Of a DNA stretch of 64,000 bases, positions 9,668 to 15,922 are shown one piece after another. The notes below the pieces were generated by a model that had not been told where the DNA came from, made no database searches, and saw only the letters and a program-made list of their open reading frames with translations. Numbering within the stretch: position 1 is the first letter of the stretch; each line of letters opens with the position of its first letter. This DNA comes from Flavobacterium saccharophilum (GTDB taxonomy: Bacteria > Bacteroidota > Bacteroidia > Flavobacteriales > Flavobacteriaceae): NCBI RefSeq assembly GCF_900142735.1, contig NZ_FRBY01000001.1:682001-746000 (forward strand). Direction: 5' to 3'. The translations under genes were made by a program, and so were the position numbers.

Positions 9668-10831
9668 ATGAAAAACACAAAGCTCTTCCGAAAAATGGTT
9701 CTCGCAAATGTTTTTTTTCTTTTGTCATTCAATATGATGATGGGACAGAAACAGCATATTAGTTTAAGAGATTCTTTAGACCATGCTGTCGATTTAAGCG
9801 ATTATATCATTTATGCGCACGGTTTTATTGTGATTCCGACCATTATAACAGAGCCTGCTTTGGGTGGAATTGGAGGGGCTGTTGCTCCTATTTTTCTTAA
9901 AAAGCATGCACCGGTAATTGATGAAAACGGTAAAAAACGATTTATAAATCCTGATATTACCGGAGGGCTCGGAATGTATACCGGAAATAAAAGCTGGATG
10001 GCAGGAGCATTTCGCTCCAGTACTTTAATAAAACCAAAAATTTTATACCGTGTATTTGCTGCCTATGGCGACTTGAATCTGTCTTTTTATGAAAATATGC
10101 CGAGTGGAGACGACATAGAATTTAAACTTAATTTTAGGTCCACTATGTTTTATACACAGTGGTTAAAACAGTTTAGAAATGCAAAATGGAGTGCCGGGCC
10201 ACAATATTTATTTCTAAATTCAGATATAACATTACCTGATTTAAACCTCAATCTCCCGCCTTCTTTTGTCAAGCCAAAAGACATAAATAGTTTGGTCAGT
10301 CAGTTAGGAGGTGCACTTCAGTTTGATGGTCGCGATAATATCTTTACTCCTGATAAAGGGATTCGGGTACAATCTGATTTTTTCTGGTCAGATAAGGCTA
10401 TTGGTTCTGATTATAACTCCTGGCGTGTCAATTTATCGGCGATTGGCTATTATCCACTTTCAAAAAAATTAATTGGAGGTCTTAGGATTGAAGGAGAACA
10501 GGCCTTTGGAAGTCCGCCATTTTACCTCTTACCCGGAATAAACTTAAGAGGAATTCCGGCTGCCAGGTACATGGGAAAAACAAGTTTAGTTACAGAAGCC
10601 GAATTTAGATGGGATGTATACCGAAGATGGAGTCTTATGGCGTATGGTGGTCTGGCAAGTGCTTTTGATGATTGGGATCAGGCTTTTGCTAAACCGGTGG
10701 TTTATAGTTATGGTTCTGGTTTTAGATATTTACTGGCTCGTAAATTCAAATTAAGAATGGGAGTCGATGTGGCAAAAGGCCCTGAACAATGGGCTTATTA
10801 TATTGTTTTTGGAAGTAATTGGATGCGCTAG
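9668..10831 (+). CDS. BamA/TamA-type outer-membrane protein (surface-antigen family)
   Basis: I place the start at the ATG at 9668, because a normal signal peptide begins there (MKNTKLFRKMVLANVFFLL, cleaved near MMMGQKQ); an in-frame GTG at 9617 would add 17 charged residues. The mature part has no POTRA repeats of normal length, then a 16-strand-like barrel: LGGALQFDGRDNIFTPDKGI is the typical BamA/TamA barrel start, SFF..GLRIEGEQAFGSPPFYL and LRGIPAARYMGKTS carry the RGxPxxRY-like loop (the L6 motif region). Such POTRA-less proteins are common in Bacteroidota and their role is not known. The 3' end is partly duplicated just downstream (10895-10965). Confidence 0.75.
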   Translation: MKNTKLFRKMVLANVFFLLSFNMMMGQKQHISLRDSLDHAVDLSDYIIYAHGFIVIPTIITEPALGGIGGAVAPIFLKKHAPVIDENGKKRFINPDITGGLGMYTGNKSWMAGAFRSSTLIKPKILYRVFAAYGDLNLSFYENMPSGDDIEFKLNFRSTMFYTQWLKQFRNAKWSAGPQYLFLNSDITLPDLNLNLPPSFVKPKDINSLVSQLGGALQFDGRDNIFTPDKGIRVQSDFFWSDKAIGSDYNSWRVNLSAIGYYPLSKKLIGGLRIEGEQAFGSPPFYLLPGINLRGIPAARYMGKTSLVTEAEFRWDVYRRWSLMAYGGLASAFDDWDQAFAKPVVYSYGSGFRYLLARKFKLRMGVDVAKGPEQWAYYIVFGSNWMR

Positions 10832-10833
10832 TG

Positions 10834-10881
10834 AGGAAAGAAAATAGAAAATAGAAAAAAGAGACAAGAGACAAGAGGAAA
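10834..10881. repeat. Purine-rich word-like repeat
   Basis: Short tandem words GAAAATAGAAAATAGAAA and GAGACAAGAGACAAGAGG fill the gap between the gene end and its decayed duplicate. All bases but a few are A or G. No gene is possible. Confidence 0.5.
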
Positions 10882-10894
10882 GAGAAAGATTCCT

Positions 10895-10965
10895 GATGGA
10901 GTTGATGTAATCTAAGGACCGGAACAATGGGCTTATTATATTGTTTTGGAATCAATTGGATGTGA
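10895..10965 (+). pseudogene. Decayed second copy of the 3' end of the preceding barrel gene
   Basis: About 70 bases resemble 10755-10831, the last codons of the upstream gene. A 25-base core is identical (AACAATGGGCTTATTATATT and five more bases). Translated in the matching frame the copy reads GVDVI-stop-GPEQWAYYIVLESI against GVDVAKGPEQWAYYIVFGS, so it has an in-frame stop and a one-base loss and is not coding. Confidence 0.75.
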
Positions 10966-10990
10966 TAAATCTTTAGTATAAATACAAACA

Positions 10991-11025
10991 AAAACCCCGA
11001 TGAAATAATTAGCATCGGGGTTTTT
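10991..11025. terminator. Intrinsic terminator
   Basis: Perfect stem AAAACCCCGATG / CATCGGGGTTTT around a 9-base AT loop, followed by TTTTTGTTTT. It ends the outer-membrane gene transcript. Confidence 0.85.
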
Positions 11026-11097
11026 GTTTTGAAGTTGATTTACTTGTATGATTATAAGTACAACAAGAAGTGTGAGTGTTTAATGCTACTCAAACAA

Positions 11098-11136
11098 AAA
11101 TTATCTAATTATCTAATTGACAAATTATCTAATTAA
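11098..11136. repeat. Tandem ATTATCTAATT repeat
   Basis: The words AATTATCTAATTATCTAATT, then GACA, then AATTATCTAATTA repeat three times in 39 bases. It is one of several word-like intergenic repeats in this window. Confidence 0.6.
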
Positions 11137-11288
11137 CATATTACACATTTTGTAAGGTTTTATAGATTAATAAAAATATTGTGTAAAAATTAACGGCAAA
11201 GGGATAGTTTTATTAGTTAATATTTAATTGATTTGTAACAAAAATTAATTAAAGGTTACTAATAAGTTAACTATTTAAATCATTGATT

Positions 11289-12485
11289 ATGTATAAAATT
11301 ACGATGAAATCAGTTTTCGTAGCATCAGCATTTTTGGTTGGTGTGAGCAGCTGTTTTGCACAAGACGTTTTAGTGAATTCACTAAAAATGAATGCGAGTG
11401 ATAAAAGTAAAGAGAACTTTAAATTCACAGAGCAAATTAACCTGGGAACAACTTCTGTAAAAACACAAGGTTCTTCAGGAACGTGCTGGAGTTATGCTAC
11501 AAACTCCTTTTTAGAATCAGAAATGATTCGTTTAGGAAAACAACCTGTAGAATTATCTCAGATTTATTCAGCGAGAAATGTATATGTTGAAAAAGGAATT
11601 AATTACGTTCGTATGCATGGTGCCGTAACTTTAGGTGACGGAGGTGCATTGCACGATGTAACGAACATGTATAAAAAATACGGAGCCGTTCCAAGAGAAG
11701 TGTACACAGGATTAAACTACGGAACGGATAAAAATAAATTTGGAGAAATGGCAGCACTTATCGAAGGCGTTTTGGCTGCTGTAGTTAAAAATCCAAATGG
11801 AGAATTAACTCCAAACTGGCAAAAAGCATATGCTGCAGTAATCGATTCTTATTTAGGAAAAGTGCCGGAAAACTTTACATACAAAGGAAAAAATTATACA
11901 CCACAATCTTTTGCTAAAGAAGTTGTTGGAATTAATCCTGATGAATATGTAGAAATGTCGTCTTTTACAACTGCTCCATATTACCAAAAAACAACCATGA
12001 TGGTGCCGGACAACTGGTCATTTGATCAGGTTTACAACGTAAAGGTAAATGACATGACTGATGTTATTGACAATGCGCTGAAAAAAGGATACACAGTAGC
12101 ATGGGCAACTGACGTAAGTGAGAAAAGCTTTAGCTGGAAAAATGGTGTAGCTTATGTTCCAACAAAGAAATTTGATGAGATGACTGCTGAGGAAAAAGCA
12201 GACATGTTCAACGGACCAAAACCAGAGCCGGAAATTACTCCGGAGATGCGTCAGGCTGCTTTTGATAATTACACAACAACAGACGACCACGGAATGCATA
12301 TTATTGGTCTTGCAAAGGATCAAACCGGAAGAGAATATTATATCGTAAAAAATTCATGGGGAGAAACAAACGACTACAAAGGTTTCTTGTTTGTTACTAA
12401 AAACTTTGTGAAGTATAAAACAACTGCCTTAATGGTAAACAAAGGCGGAATTCCAACTGACCTTGCTAAGAAATTAGGGGTTTAG
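11289..12485 (+). CDS. Secreted C1-family cysteine peptidase (bleomycin hydrolase / PepC type)
   Basis: About 398 residues from the ATG at 11289; an in-frame TTG two codons upstream and an ATG at 11304 are alternatives. A signal peptide ends near SSCFAQD, so the enzyme is exported, unlike classical cytosolic PepC. Papain-fold landmarks are complete: oxyanion Gln60 and catalytic Cys66 in QGSSGTCWSYA, the His in DDHGMHIIGLA (~331), and the Asn in YYIVKNSWGE (~356). The long insert between Cys and His and the C-terminal AMVNKGG-like tail fit the aminopeptidase C group. It stands alone with a terminator at 12508-12545. Confidence 0.9.
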   Translation: MYKITMKSVFVASAFLVGVSSCFAQDVLVNSLKMNASDKSKENFKFTEQINLGTTSVKTQGSSGTCWSYATNSFLESEMIRLGKQPVELSQIYSARNVYVEKGINYVRMHGAVTLGDGGALHDVTNMYKKYGAVPREVYTGLNYGTDKNKFGEMAALIEGVLAAVVKNPNGELTPNWQKAYAAVIDSYLGKVPENFTYKGKNYTPQSFAKEVVGINPDEYVEMSSFTTAPYYQKTTMMVPDNWSFDQVYNVKVNDMTDVIDNALKKGYTVAWATDVSEKSFSWKNGVAYVPTKKFDEMTAEEKADMFNGPKPEPEITPEMRQAAFDNYTTTDDHGMHIIGLAKDQTGREYYIVKNSWGETNDYKGFLFVTKNFVKYKTTALMVNKGGIPTDLAKKLGV

Positions 12486-12507
12486 TTTTAAGACTTCTTT
12501 AAAATAG

Positions 12508-12545
12508 AAAAAGCGCTGCAAGTAAAATTGTCAGCGCTTTTTTTG
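12508..12545 (+). terminator. Intrinsic terminator after the C1 peptidase gene
   Basis: Stem AAAAAGCGCTG / CAGCGCTTTTT with a 13-base loop and a T-run. Confidence 0.85.
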
Positions 12546-12747
12546 TTTTAAGTTAAAGTCGCCAAAAGAATAGAAAGCGTAAGCTTTTCATATAATTTTA
12601 ATTTGTTTACCGTTTGACGAGTTTTTTTATTGAAAAACAGCACTTTAACGGTTTTTAAGGTTGTTTATGGGTATAATAAAATAAAAAAAGGAACTATAAG
12701 TACCTTTACTATTATTTTAAGGTTCAGAATAAATTAATCTAATCATC

Positions 12748-13437
12748 ATGAAAACTTATGCAGTTAGAATTACAACAATTGCATGTGTTTTTTCTTTGAG
12801 CTGTTTTGCACAGCGTGCTACTTCTAACGCTCCTGTCATTGCGCCAATAGCAAATGCACATTCACAAACTGACAACAAATCTGGTGATAATCTTGTATTG
12901 GATTACTATCATGTAGAAGAAACCATTAATATGTCTTTTGGAAGAAGAGTTACTAAATACGATGTTTCAAAACTAGATATGGTAAATACCTATGATCTTG
13001 GACCAAACAATACAAGAACCGTAACACCAGTCTATAGAAAGGCAAAAGTTAAACCAACGGAAATAGGAATGCTCTCCAAAAACATTAAGGACACAGTCAT
13101 AACGATAAAACCCGTAAAAGTTGAGGTGATCCCACCAGCCCAAAAAGCAAAATACCTTACTGTAGACCTCACCAAAACGTATATGAAAGTGGTAGACAAA
13201 GGTTATGCTTCAGCAGACATGCTCAAAAAGGTAGGAGATAAACATTATTTTAATGGAGACATGACGGAGGCTGCCAAGTTTTATGCACAGTTACTGGAGT
13301 TGGCACCAAGTTCAGAAGCGTCTTATTATTATAGATATGCACAGTCATTGAAAGAGACAGGCCAAACAGAAAAAGCCAATGAGATGATGGTATTGTTTGA
13401 AAGTAAAAACCAAAATAATAGAATTGCGAAAGAATAG
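12748..13437 (+). CDS. Secreted TPR protein resembling the N-terminal part of OmpA-family proteins
   Basis: A 229-residue protein with a signal peptide (ends SCFAQRA). Residues ~130-225 hold tetratricopeptide-like helices (KTYMKVVDKGYASADMLKKV, YFNGDMTEAAKFYAQLLEL, SEASYYYRYAQSLKETGQTE, KANEMMVLF). In Flavobacteriaceae this exact kind of TPR block usually opens a ~600-residue protein that continues with PD40/WD-like repeats and a C-terminal OmpA peptidoglycan-binding domain. Here the protein stops right after the TPRs and a strong terminator follows, so it is a short stand-alone version. The OmpA comparison is from memory of the family. Binding partner is unknown. Confidence 0.65.
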   Translation: MKTYAVRITTIACVFSLSCFAQRATSNAPVIAPIANAHSQTDNKSGDNLVLDYYHVEETINMSFGRRVTKYDVSKLDMVNTYDLGPNNTRTVTPVYRKAKVKPTEIGMLSKNIKDTVITIKPVKVEVIPPAQKAKYLTVDLTKTYMKVVDKGYASADMLKKVGDKHYFNGDMTEAAKFYAQLLELAPSSEASYYYRYAQSLKETGQTEKANEMMVLFESKNQNNRIAKE

Positions 13438-13460
13438 TTCCACGTATTCTCAGAGCAAGA

Positions 13461-13494
13461 AAAAGACTATCACTTCTATGATAGTCTTTTTTTT
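13461..13494 (+). terminator. Intrinsic terminator of the TPR gene
   Basis: Stem AAAAGACTATCA / TGATAGTCTTTT, loop CTTCTA, then TTTT. The same 12-bp stem recurs at 13552-13581 in the opposite sense. Confidence 0.85.
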
Positions 13495-13546
13495 AATAAT
13501 GAACTCTAATTTTCCCTTGTTAGAATATATAATATTGGAATAGCAC

Positions 13547-13581
13547 AAAAAAAAAGACTATCATTTTTATGATAGTCTTTT
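13547..13581 (-). terminator. Terminator hairpin behind tRNA-Asn remnant A
   Basis: Stem AAAAGACTATCA / TGATAGTCTTTT, loop TTTTTA; the poly-A on its left is a U-tract on the minus strand. The stem is identical to that at 13461-13490. Confidence 0.75.
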
Positions 13582-13641
13582 AATAAGCTCCCCCTCTTGG
13601 GCTCGAACCAACCCCGATAGCTATCGGGGCTCTGATTAACA
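13579..13641 (-). repeat. 63-bp direct repeat, left copy
   Basis: Identical base for base to 13976-14038 (397 bp apart). It consists of TTTAATAAG plus a tRNA-Asn 3' half with an inserted palindrome. The two copies bracket the GIY-YIG gene. Confidence 0.9.
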
Positions 13642-13643
13642 GT
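13588..13643 (-). pseudogene. tRNA-Asn remnant A (3' half only)
   Basis: On the minus strand it begins in the anticodon loop (ACTGTTAATCAGAG) and runs to the acceptor 3' strand (CCCAAGAGGGGGAG), matching the intact tRNA-Asn copies. The five variable-loop bases are replaced by the 18-bp palindrome CCCCGATAGCTATCGGGG (13612-13629). The D arm, the 5' acceptor strand and the 5' side of the anticodon stem are gone. The GIY-YIG stop codon lies directly against its 5' end. Confidence 0.85.
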
Positions 13644-13925
13644 TTACTTATATCTTTCCTTGAGTTTGAGAATTATATCTGGATACTTAATAAGATTTTC
13701 AATATAAGTTTTGCTTCTCATTTTCTTAATGTGTTTTTCAATATTTAAGCTCTGGGTTTTGTTTTCGCACGGTATTTTTAAAAATAATACCCAATCATCA
13801 GCATTTGCTGTGAATTTGTGACATTCAGCATTTTTATGAAATTCAATTCGGGCATTGAAATCAGATGTAAATCCAATGTAAAATCGGTTCAATTTAATTG
13901 ACTGTAGAATGTAAACGCAATTCAT
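13644..13925 (-). CDS. Small GIY-YIG nuclease-domain protein
   Basis: A 93-residue protein that is almost entirely one GIY-YIG domain (URI type): CVYILQS at ~3-9 and RFYIGFTSD at ~14-22 form the two signature strands, followed by Arg-26 in NARIEFHK and the metal-binding Glu in SLNIEKHIKK (~63). Such minimal proteins are abundant in Bacteroidota and are usually listed as UvrC-like or homing-endonuclease-like, with no proven substrate. Its position is unusual: it lies between two identical tRNA-Asn 3' halves, its stop codon abuts one of them, and terminator hairpins stand on both sides. This is what a very small mobile cassette would look like. It could also be a passenger in a tRNA duplication. 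Confidence 0.85.
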   Translation of the reverse strand: MNCVYILQSIKLNRFYIGFTSDFNARIEFHKNAECHKFTANADDWVLFLKIPCENKTQSLNIEKHIKKMRSKTYIENLIKYPDIILKLKERYK

Positions 13926-13942
13926 ATTAATGGAGTAATAGC

Positions 13943-13978
13943 AAAAAAAAATACCACTTATATTTGTAAGTGGTATTT
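13943..13978 (-). terminator. Terminator hairpin behind tRNA-Asn remnant B
   Basis: Stem AAATACCACTTA / TAAGTGGTATTT, 6-base loop, and eight A on the left that give a U-tract on the minus strand. It also forms the upstream border of the GIY-YIG gene. Confidence 0.8.
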
Positions 13979-14038
13979 AATAAGCTCCCCCTCTTGGGCT
14001 CGAACCAACCCCGATAGCTATCGGGGCTCTGATTAACA
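13976..14038 (-). repeat. 63-bp direct repeat, right copy
   Basis: Identical to 13579-13641. The identity stops inside the tRNA anticodon: the left copy continues with GT, this one with AG. Confidence 0.9.
13985..14038 (-). pseudogene. tRNA-Asn remnant B (3' half only)
   Basis: It has the same 3' half as remnant A, with the same palindrome at 14009-14026. Its upstream end falls immediately 5' of the anticodon GTT. It cannot fold as a tRNA. Confidence 0.85.
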
Positions 14039-14058
14039 AGATCCTTTTGAGTAAATAT

Positions 14059-14097
14059 CAAAAAAAAATACCACTTACAAATTGTAAAGTGGTATTT
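14059..14097 (-). terminator. Terminator of the intact tRNA-Asn pair
   Basis: Stem AAATACCACTT / AAGTGGTATTT extended by an inner ACAA / TTGT pairing, with eight A on its left giving a minus-strand U-tract. It is closely related to the hairpin at 13943-13978. Confidence 0.8.
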
Positions 14098-14103
14098 AAT
14101 AAG

Positions 14104-14177
14104 CTCCCCCTCTTGGGCTCGAACCAAGGACCCTCTGATTAACAGTCAGATGCTCTAACCAACTGAGCTAAGGAGGA
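14104..14177 (-). tRNA. trnN: tRNA-Asn (GTT), downstream copy
   Basis: A complete 74-nt cloverleaf: acceptor TCCTCCT / AGGGGGA with discriminator G, D arm GCTCAGTTGGTTAGAGC, anticodon stem TCTGA / TCAGA around CTGTTAA (anticodon GTT), and T arm CTTGG TTCGAGC CCAAG. CCA is not encoded. It lies 38 bases behind an identical copy and is presumably co-transcribed with it. Confidence 0.95.
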
Positions 14178-14215
14178 ATCACCTTAAAGGTAAATATGTT
14201 TGCTAAAAAAAGTTG

Positions 14216-14289
14216 CTCCCCCTCTTGGGCTCGAACCAAGGACCCTCTGATTAACAGTCAGATGCTCTAACCAACTGAGCTAAGGAGGA
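14216..14289 (-). tRNA. trnN: tRNA-Asn (GTT), upstream copy
   Basis: Same 74-nt sequence as 14104-14177. A good promoter stands immediately upstream (14314-14343). Confidence 0.95.
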
Positions 14290-14313
14290 AGTTGTTGCTC
14301 TTTTTAGCGAGTG

Positions 14314-14343
14314 CAAATATAGTCGATTTTTTAATTTACCAAA
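14314..14343 (-). promoter_or_regulatory. Promoter of the tRNA-Asn genes
   Basis: On the minus strand TTTG (14340-14343), 18 bases, then TATATTTG (14314-14321). Both Bacteroidota elements are present at the usual spacing, and the tRNA 5' end lies 24 bases beyond. Confidence 0.75.
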
Positions 14344-14374
14344 AATATTTTAACTCTTTTTTTAATTATTTTTT

Positions 14375-15721
14375 CTACTTGACAATCGCCTTGTAAATAT
14401 CGTTTCCGTTAGCAAATAAAAGTAGTGCTATAAGTAGAACGAAACCAACCATTTGGGCGTTTTCAAGGAATTTGTCACTTGGTTTTTTGCCACTAATTAT
14501 TTCGTACAATAAAAACATCACATGACCACCATCAAGTGCTGGAATTGGCAATAAATTCATAACACCAAGCATAATTGACAATAAAGCGGTGATTGTCCAG
14601 AACGCTTCCCAACTCCAGGTATTTGGAAAAATGTTGAAAATAGCTGCAAAACCACCTACTTCTTTATAAGCTTCTGTTTTTGGATTGAAGATTGTTTTAA
14701 GCTGATTTCCGTACTCAACTAATCCGTTAGCACCAGTTTCAATTCCAATCGGAATTGACTCTGCAAAACTAAACTTTTGACGGTTGATCGTATAAAGATT
14801 TAATTTCTCCAGATTAGAATATGGTAATCTTGAAGCATAAGCTACTCCCGATTTAGATTCTTTGTTGAATTTTAAAGTACTCTGAACAACCTGATCTCCT
14901 CTTTTTATAGTTATTGGAATCGTTTTTCCACTAAAATTTTTAAATTGAGCGGCTACTTCATCAGCATATTTAACTGGAACTCCATTAATATGAGTTAATA
15001 TATCGCCTGGCTTTACTGCTTTTTTATTTGGTGAAGTTTCTTCGAAGCCAGAAACCACAAAAGGAATTCTCATTTCTACCAAAGAACGCTTAACTCCGGA
15101 GTTGCTGATTTTATTAATAATGTTAATAGGAAACTTAATTGTTTTTATTTCATTGTTTCTTTCAACAGTGACATCTTTTGCCATGAACAGATTTTTAGCA
15201 ATATCATCGTAACGATCTATTTTTTGACCGTTAACAGCAATGATTTTATCACCTGTTTGAATTCCCGCATTTTCAATTGCAGGATTGGTTACCCAAACAC
15301 CATCTTTCAAATCAGCATTGGCTACATAAGTATCACCATAAACAAACGCCATTCCTATATATATAATAAAAGCAAGAATAAAGTTTACTGTAACACCACC
15401 TAACATAATGATCAAACGTTGCCATGCCGGTTTAGAACGGAATTCCCACGGTTGAGGTGGAAGCGCCATTTGTTCTTTGTCCATACTTTCGTCGATCATC
15501 CCGGAGATTTTTACATAACCTCCCAATGGTAACCAACCAATTCCGTATTCTGTTTCGCCAATTTTCTTTTTTAGAAGCGAATATTTAACATCAAAAAACA
15601 AGTAAAATTTTTCGACTCTGGTTTTAAATAATTTAGCAGGGATAAAATGCCCTAATTCGTGAAGAATAATAAGTAAAGATAAACTCAATAGAAATTGAGA
15701 GAGTTTGATAACTATATCCAT
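14375..15721 (-). CDS. rseP: Site-2 protease RseP (intramembrane zinc metalloprotease)
   Basis: A 448-residue inner-membrane protease that performs regulated cleavage of membrane-bound anti-sigma factors and signal-peptide remnants. The zinc motif HELGH is at residues 21-25 inside the first membrane helix, and the second conserved motif, MNLLPIPALDGGH (DG pair), lies near residue 395. Two PDZ-like domains lie between them (about 120-200 and 205-290, the latter with VKPGDILTHINGVPV), followed by three C-terminal helices. Length fits the family. It is not in a dxr-rseP-bamA operon here; it stands alone with its own promoter, 85 bases upstream of the tRNA-Asn genes on the same strand. Confidence 0.95.
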   Translation of the reverse strand: MDIVIKLSQFLLSLSLLIILHELGHFIPAKLFKTRVEKFYLFFDVKYSLLKKKIGETEYGIGWLPLGGYVKISGMIDESMDKEQMALPPQPWEFRSKPAWQRLIIMLGGVTVNFILAFIIYIGMAFVYGDTYVANADLKDGVWVTNPAIENAGIQTGDKIIAVNGQKIDRYDDIAKNLFMAKDVTVERNNEIKTIKFPINIINKISNSGVKRSLVEMRIPFVVSGFEETSPNKKAVKPGDILTHINGVPVKYADEVAAQFKNFSGKTIPITIKRGDQVVQSTLKFNKESKSGVAYASRLPYSNLEKLNLYTINRQKFSFAESIPIGIETGANGLVEYGNQLKTIFNPKTEAYKEVGGFAAIFNIFPNTWSWEAFWTITALLSIMLGVMNLLPIPALDGGHVMFLLYEIISGKKPSDKFLENAQMVGFVLLIALLLFANGNDIYKAIVK

Positions 15722-15750
15722 TTTGTATTTTTAGTTCGTAATTTAACGCA

Positions 15751-15758
15751 CAAAAGTA
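15751..15758 (-). promoter_or_regulatory. rseP promoter -7 box (TACTTTTG on the minus strand)
   Basis: CAAAAGTA on the plus strand gives TACTTTTG, an exact TAnnTTTG match about 30 bases before the rseP start codon. Confidence 0.5.
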
Positions 15759-15872
15759 ACGTTTCTATTTTAATTTGATAGCGCAATATAAGACATAAGG
15801 TTTTAAATGTTTGTTAATTAATAAACATTTAGATTTCTCCTTTTATTAAGATGCTGTAACTTTACTTTTTTA

Positions 15873-15900
15873 TAGGCTATCGTACCTAATTGGTAGCCTA
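15873..15900. promoter_or_regulatory. Palindromic operator candidate in front of the ene-reductase gene
   Basis: TAGGCTA (15873-15879) and TAGCCTA (15894-15900) are a perfect inverted pair, and inside them TACC-TAATT-GGTA (15883-15895) is a second palindrome. The block overlaps the expected transcription start behind TAACTTTA (15857-15864), a suitable place for a repressor. HxlR/YodB-like redox regulators often sit beside such reductases, but the assignment is an inference. Confidence 0.45.
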
Positions 15901-15922
15901 AAACCATTAAAAGTTACATTAT

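Larger units (their letters stand above)
10966..11288. other. Intergenic stretch before the C1 peptidase gene
   Basis: It contains the terminator at 10991-11025, a word-like repeat built from ATTATCTAATT (11098-11136), and an AT-rich leader. No -7 box of good quality and no gene are visible. Confidence 0.5.

Noticed and set aside
13927..14127. A 66-codon open frame on the minus strand across the tRNA region
   Set aside because: It runs through remnant B, two terminator hairpins and part of an intact tRNA; its repeats are the tRNA repeats translated.
13579..14290. An integrated prophage or integrative island at tRNA-Asn
   Set aside because: No integrase, excisionase or island-size cargo is present; the space between the tRNA halves is under 400 bp.
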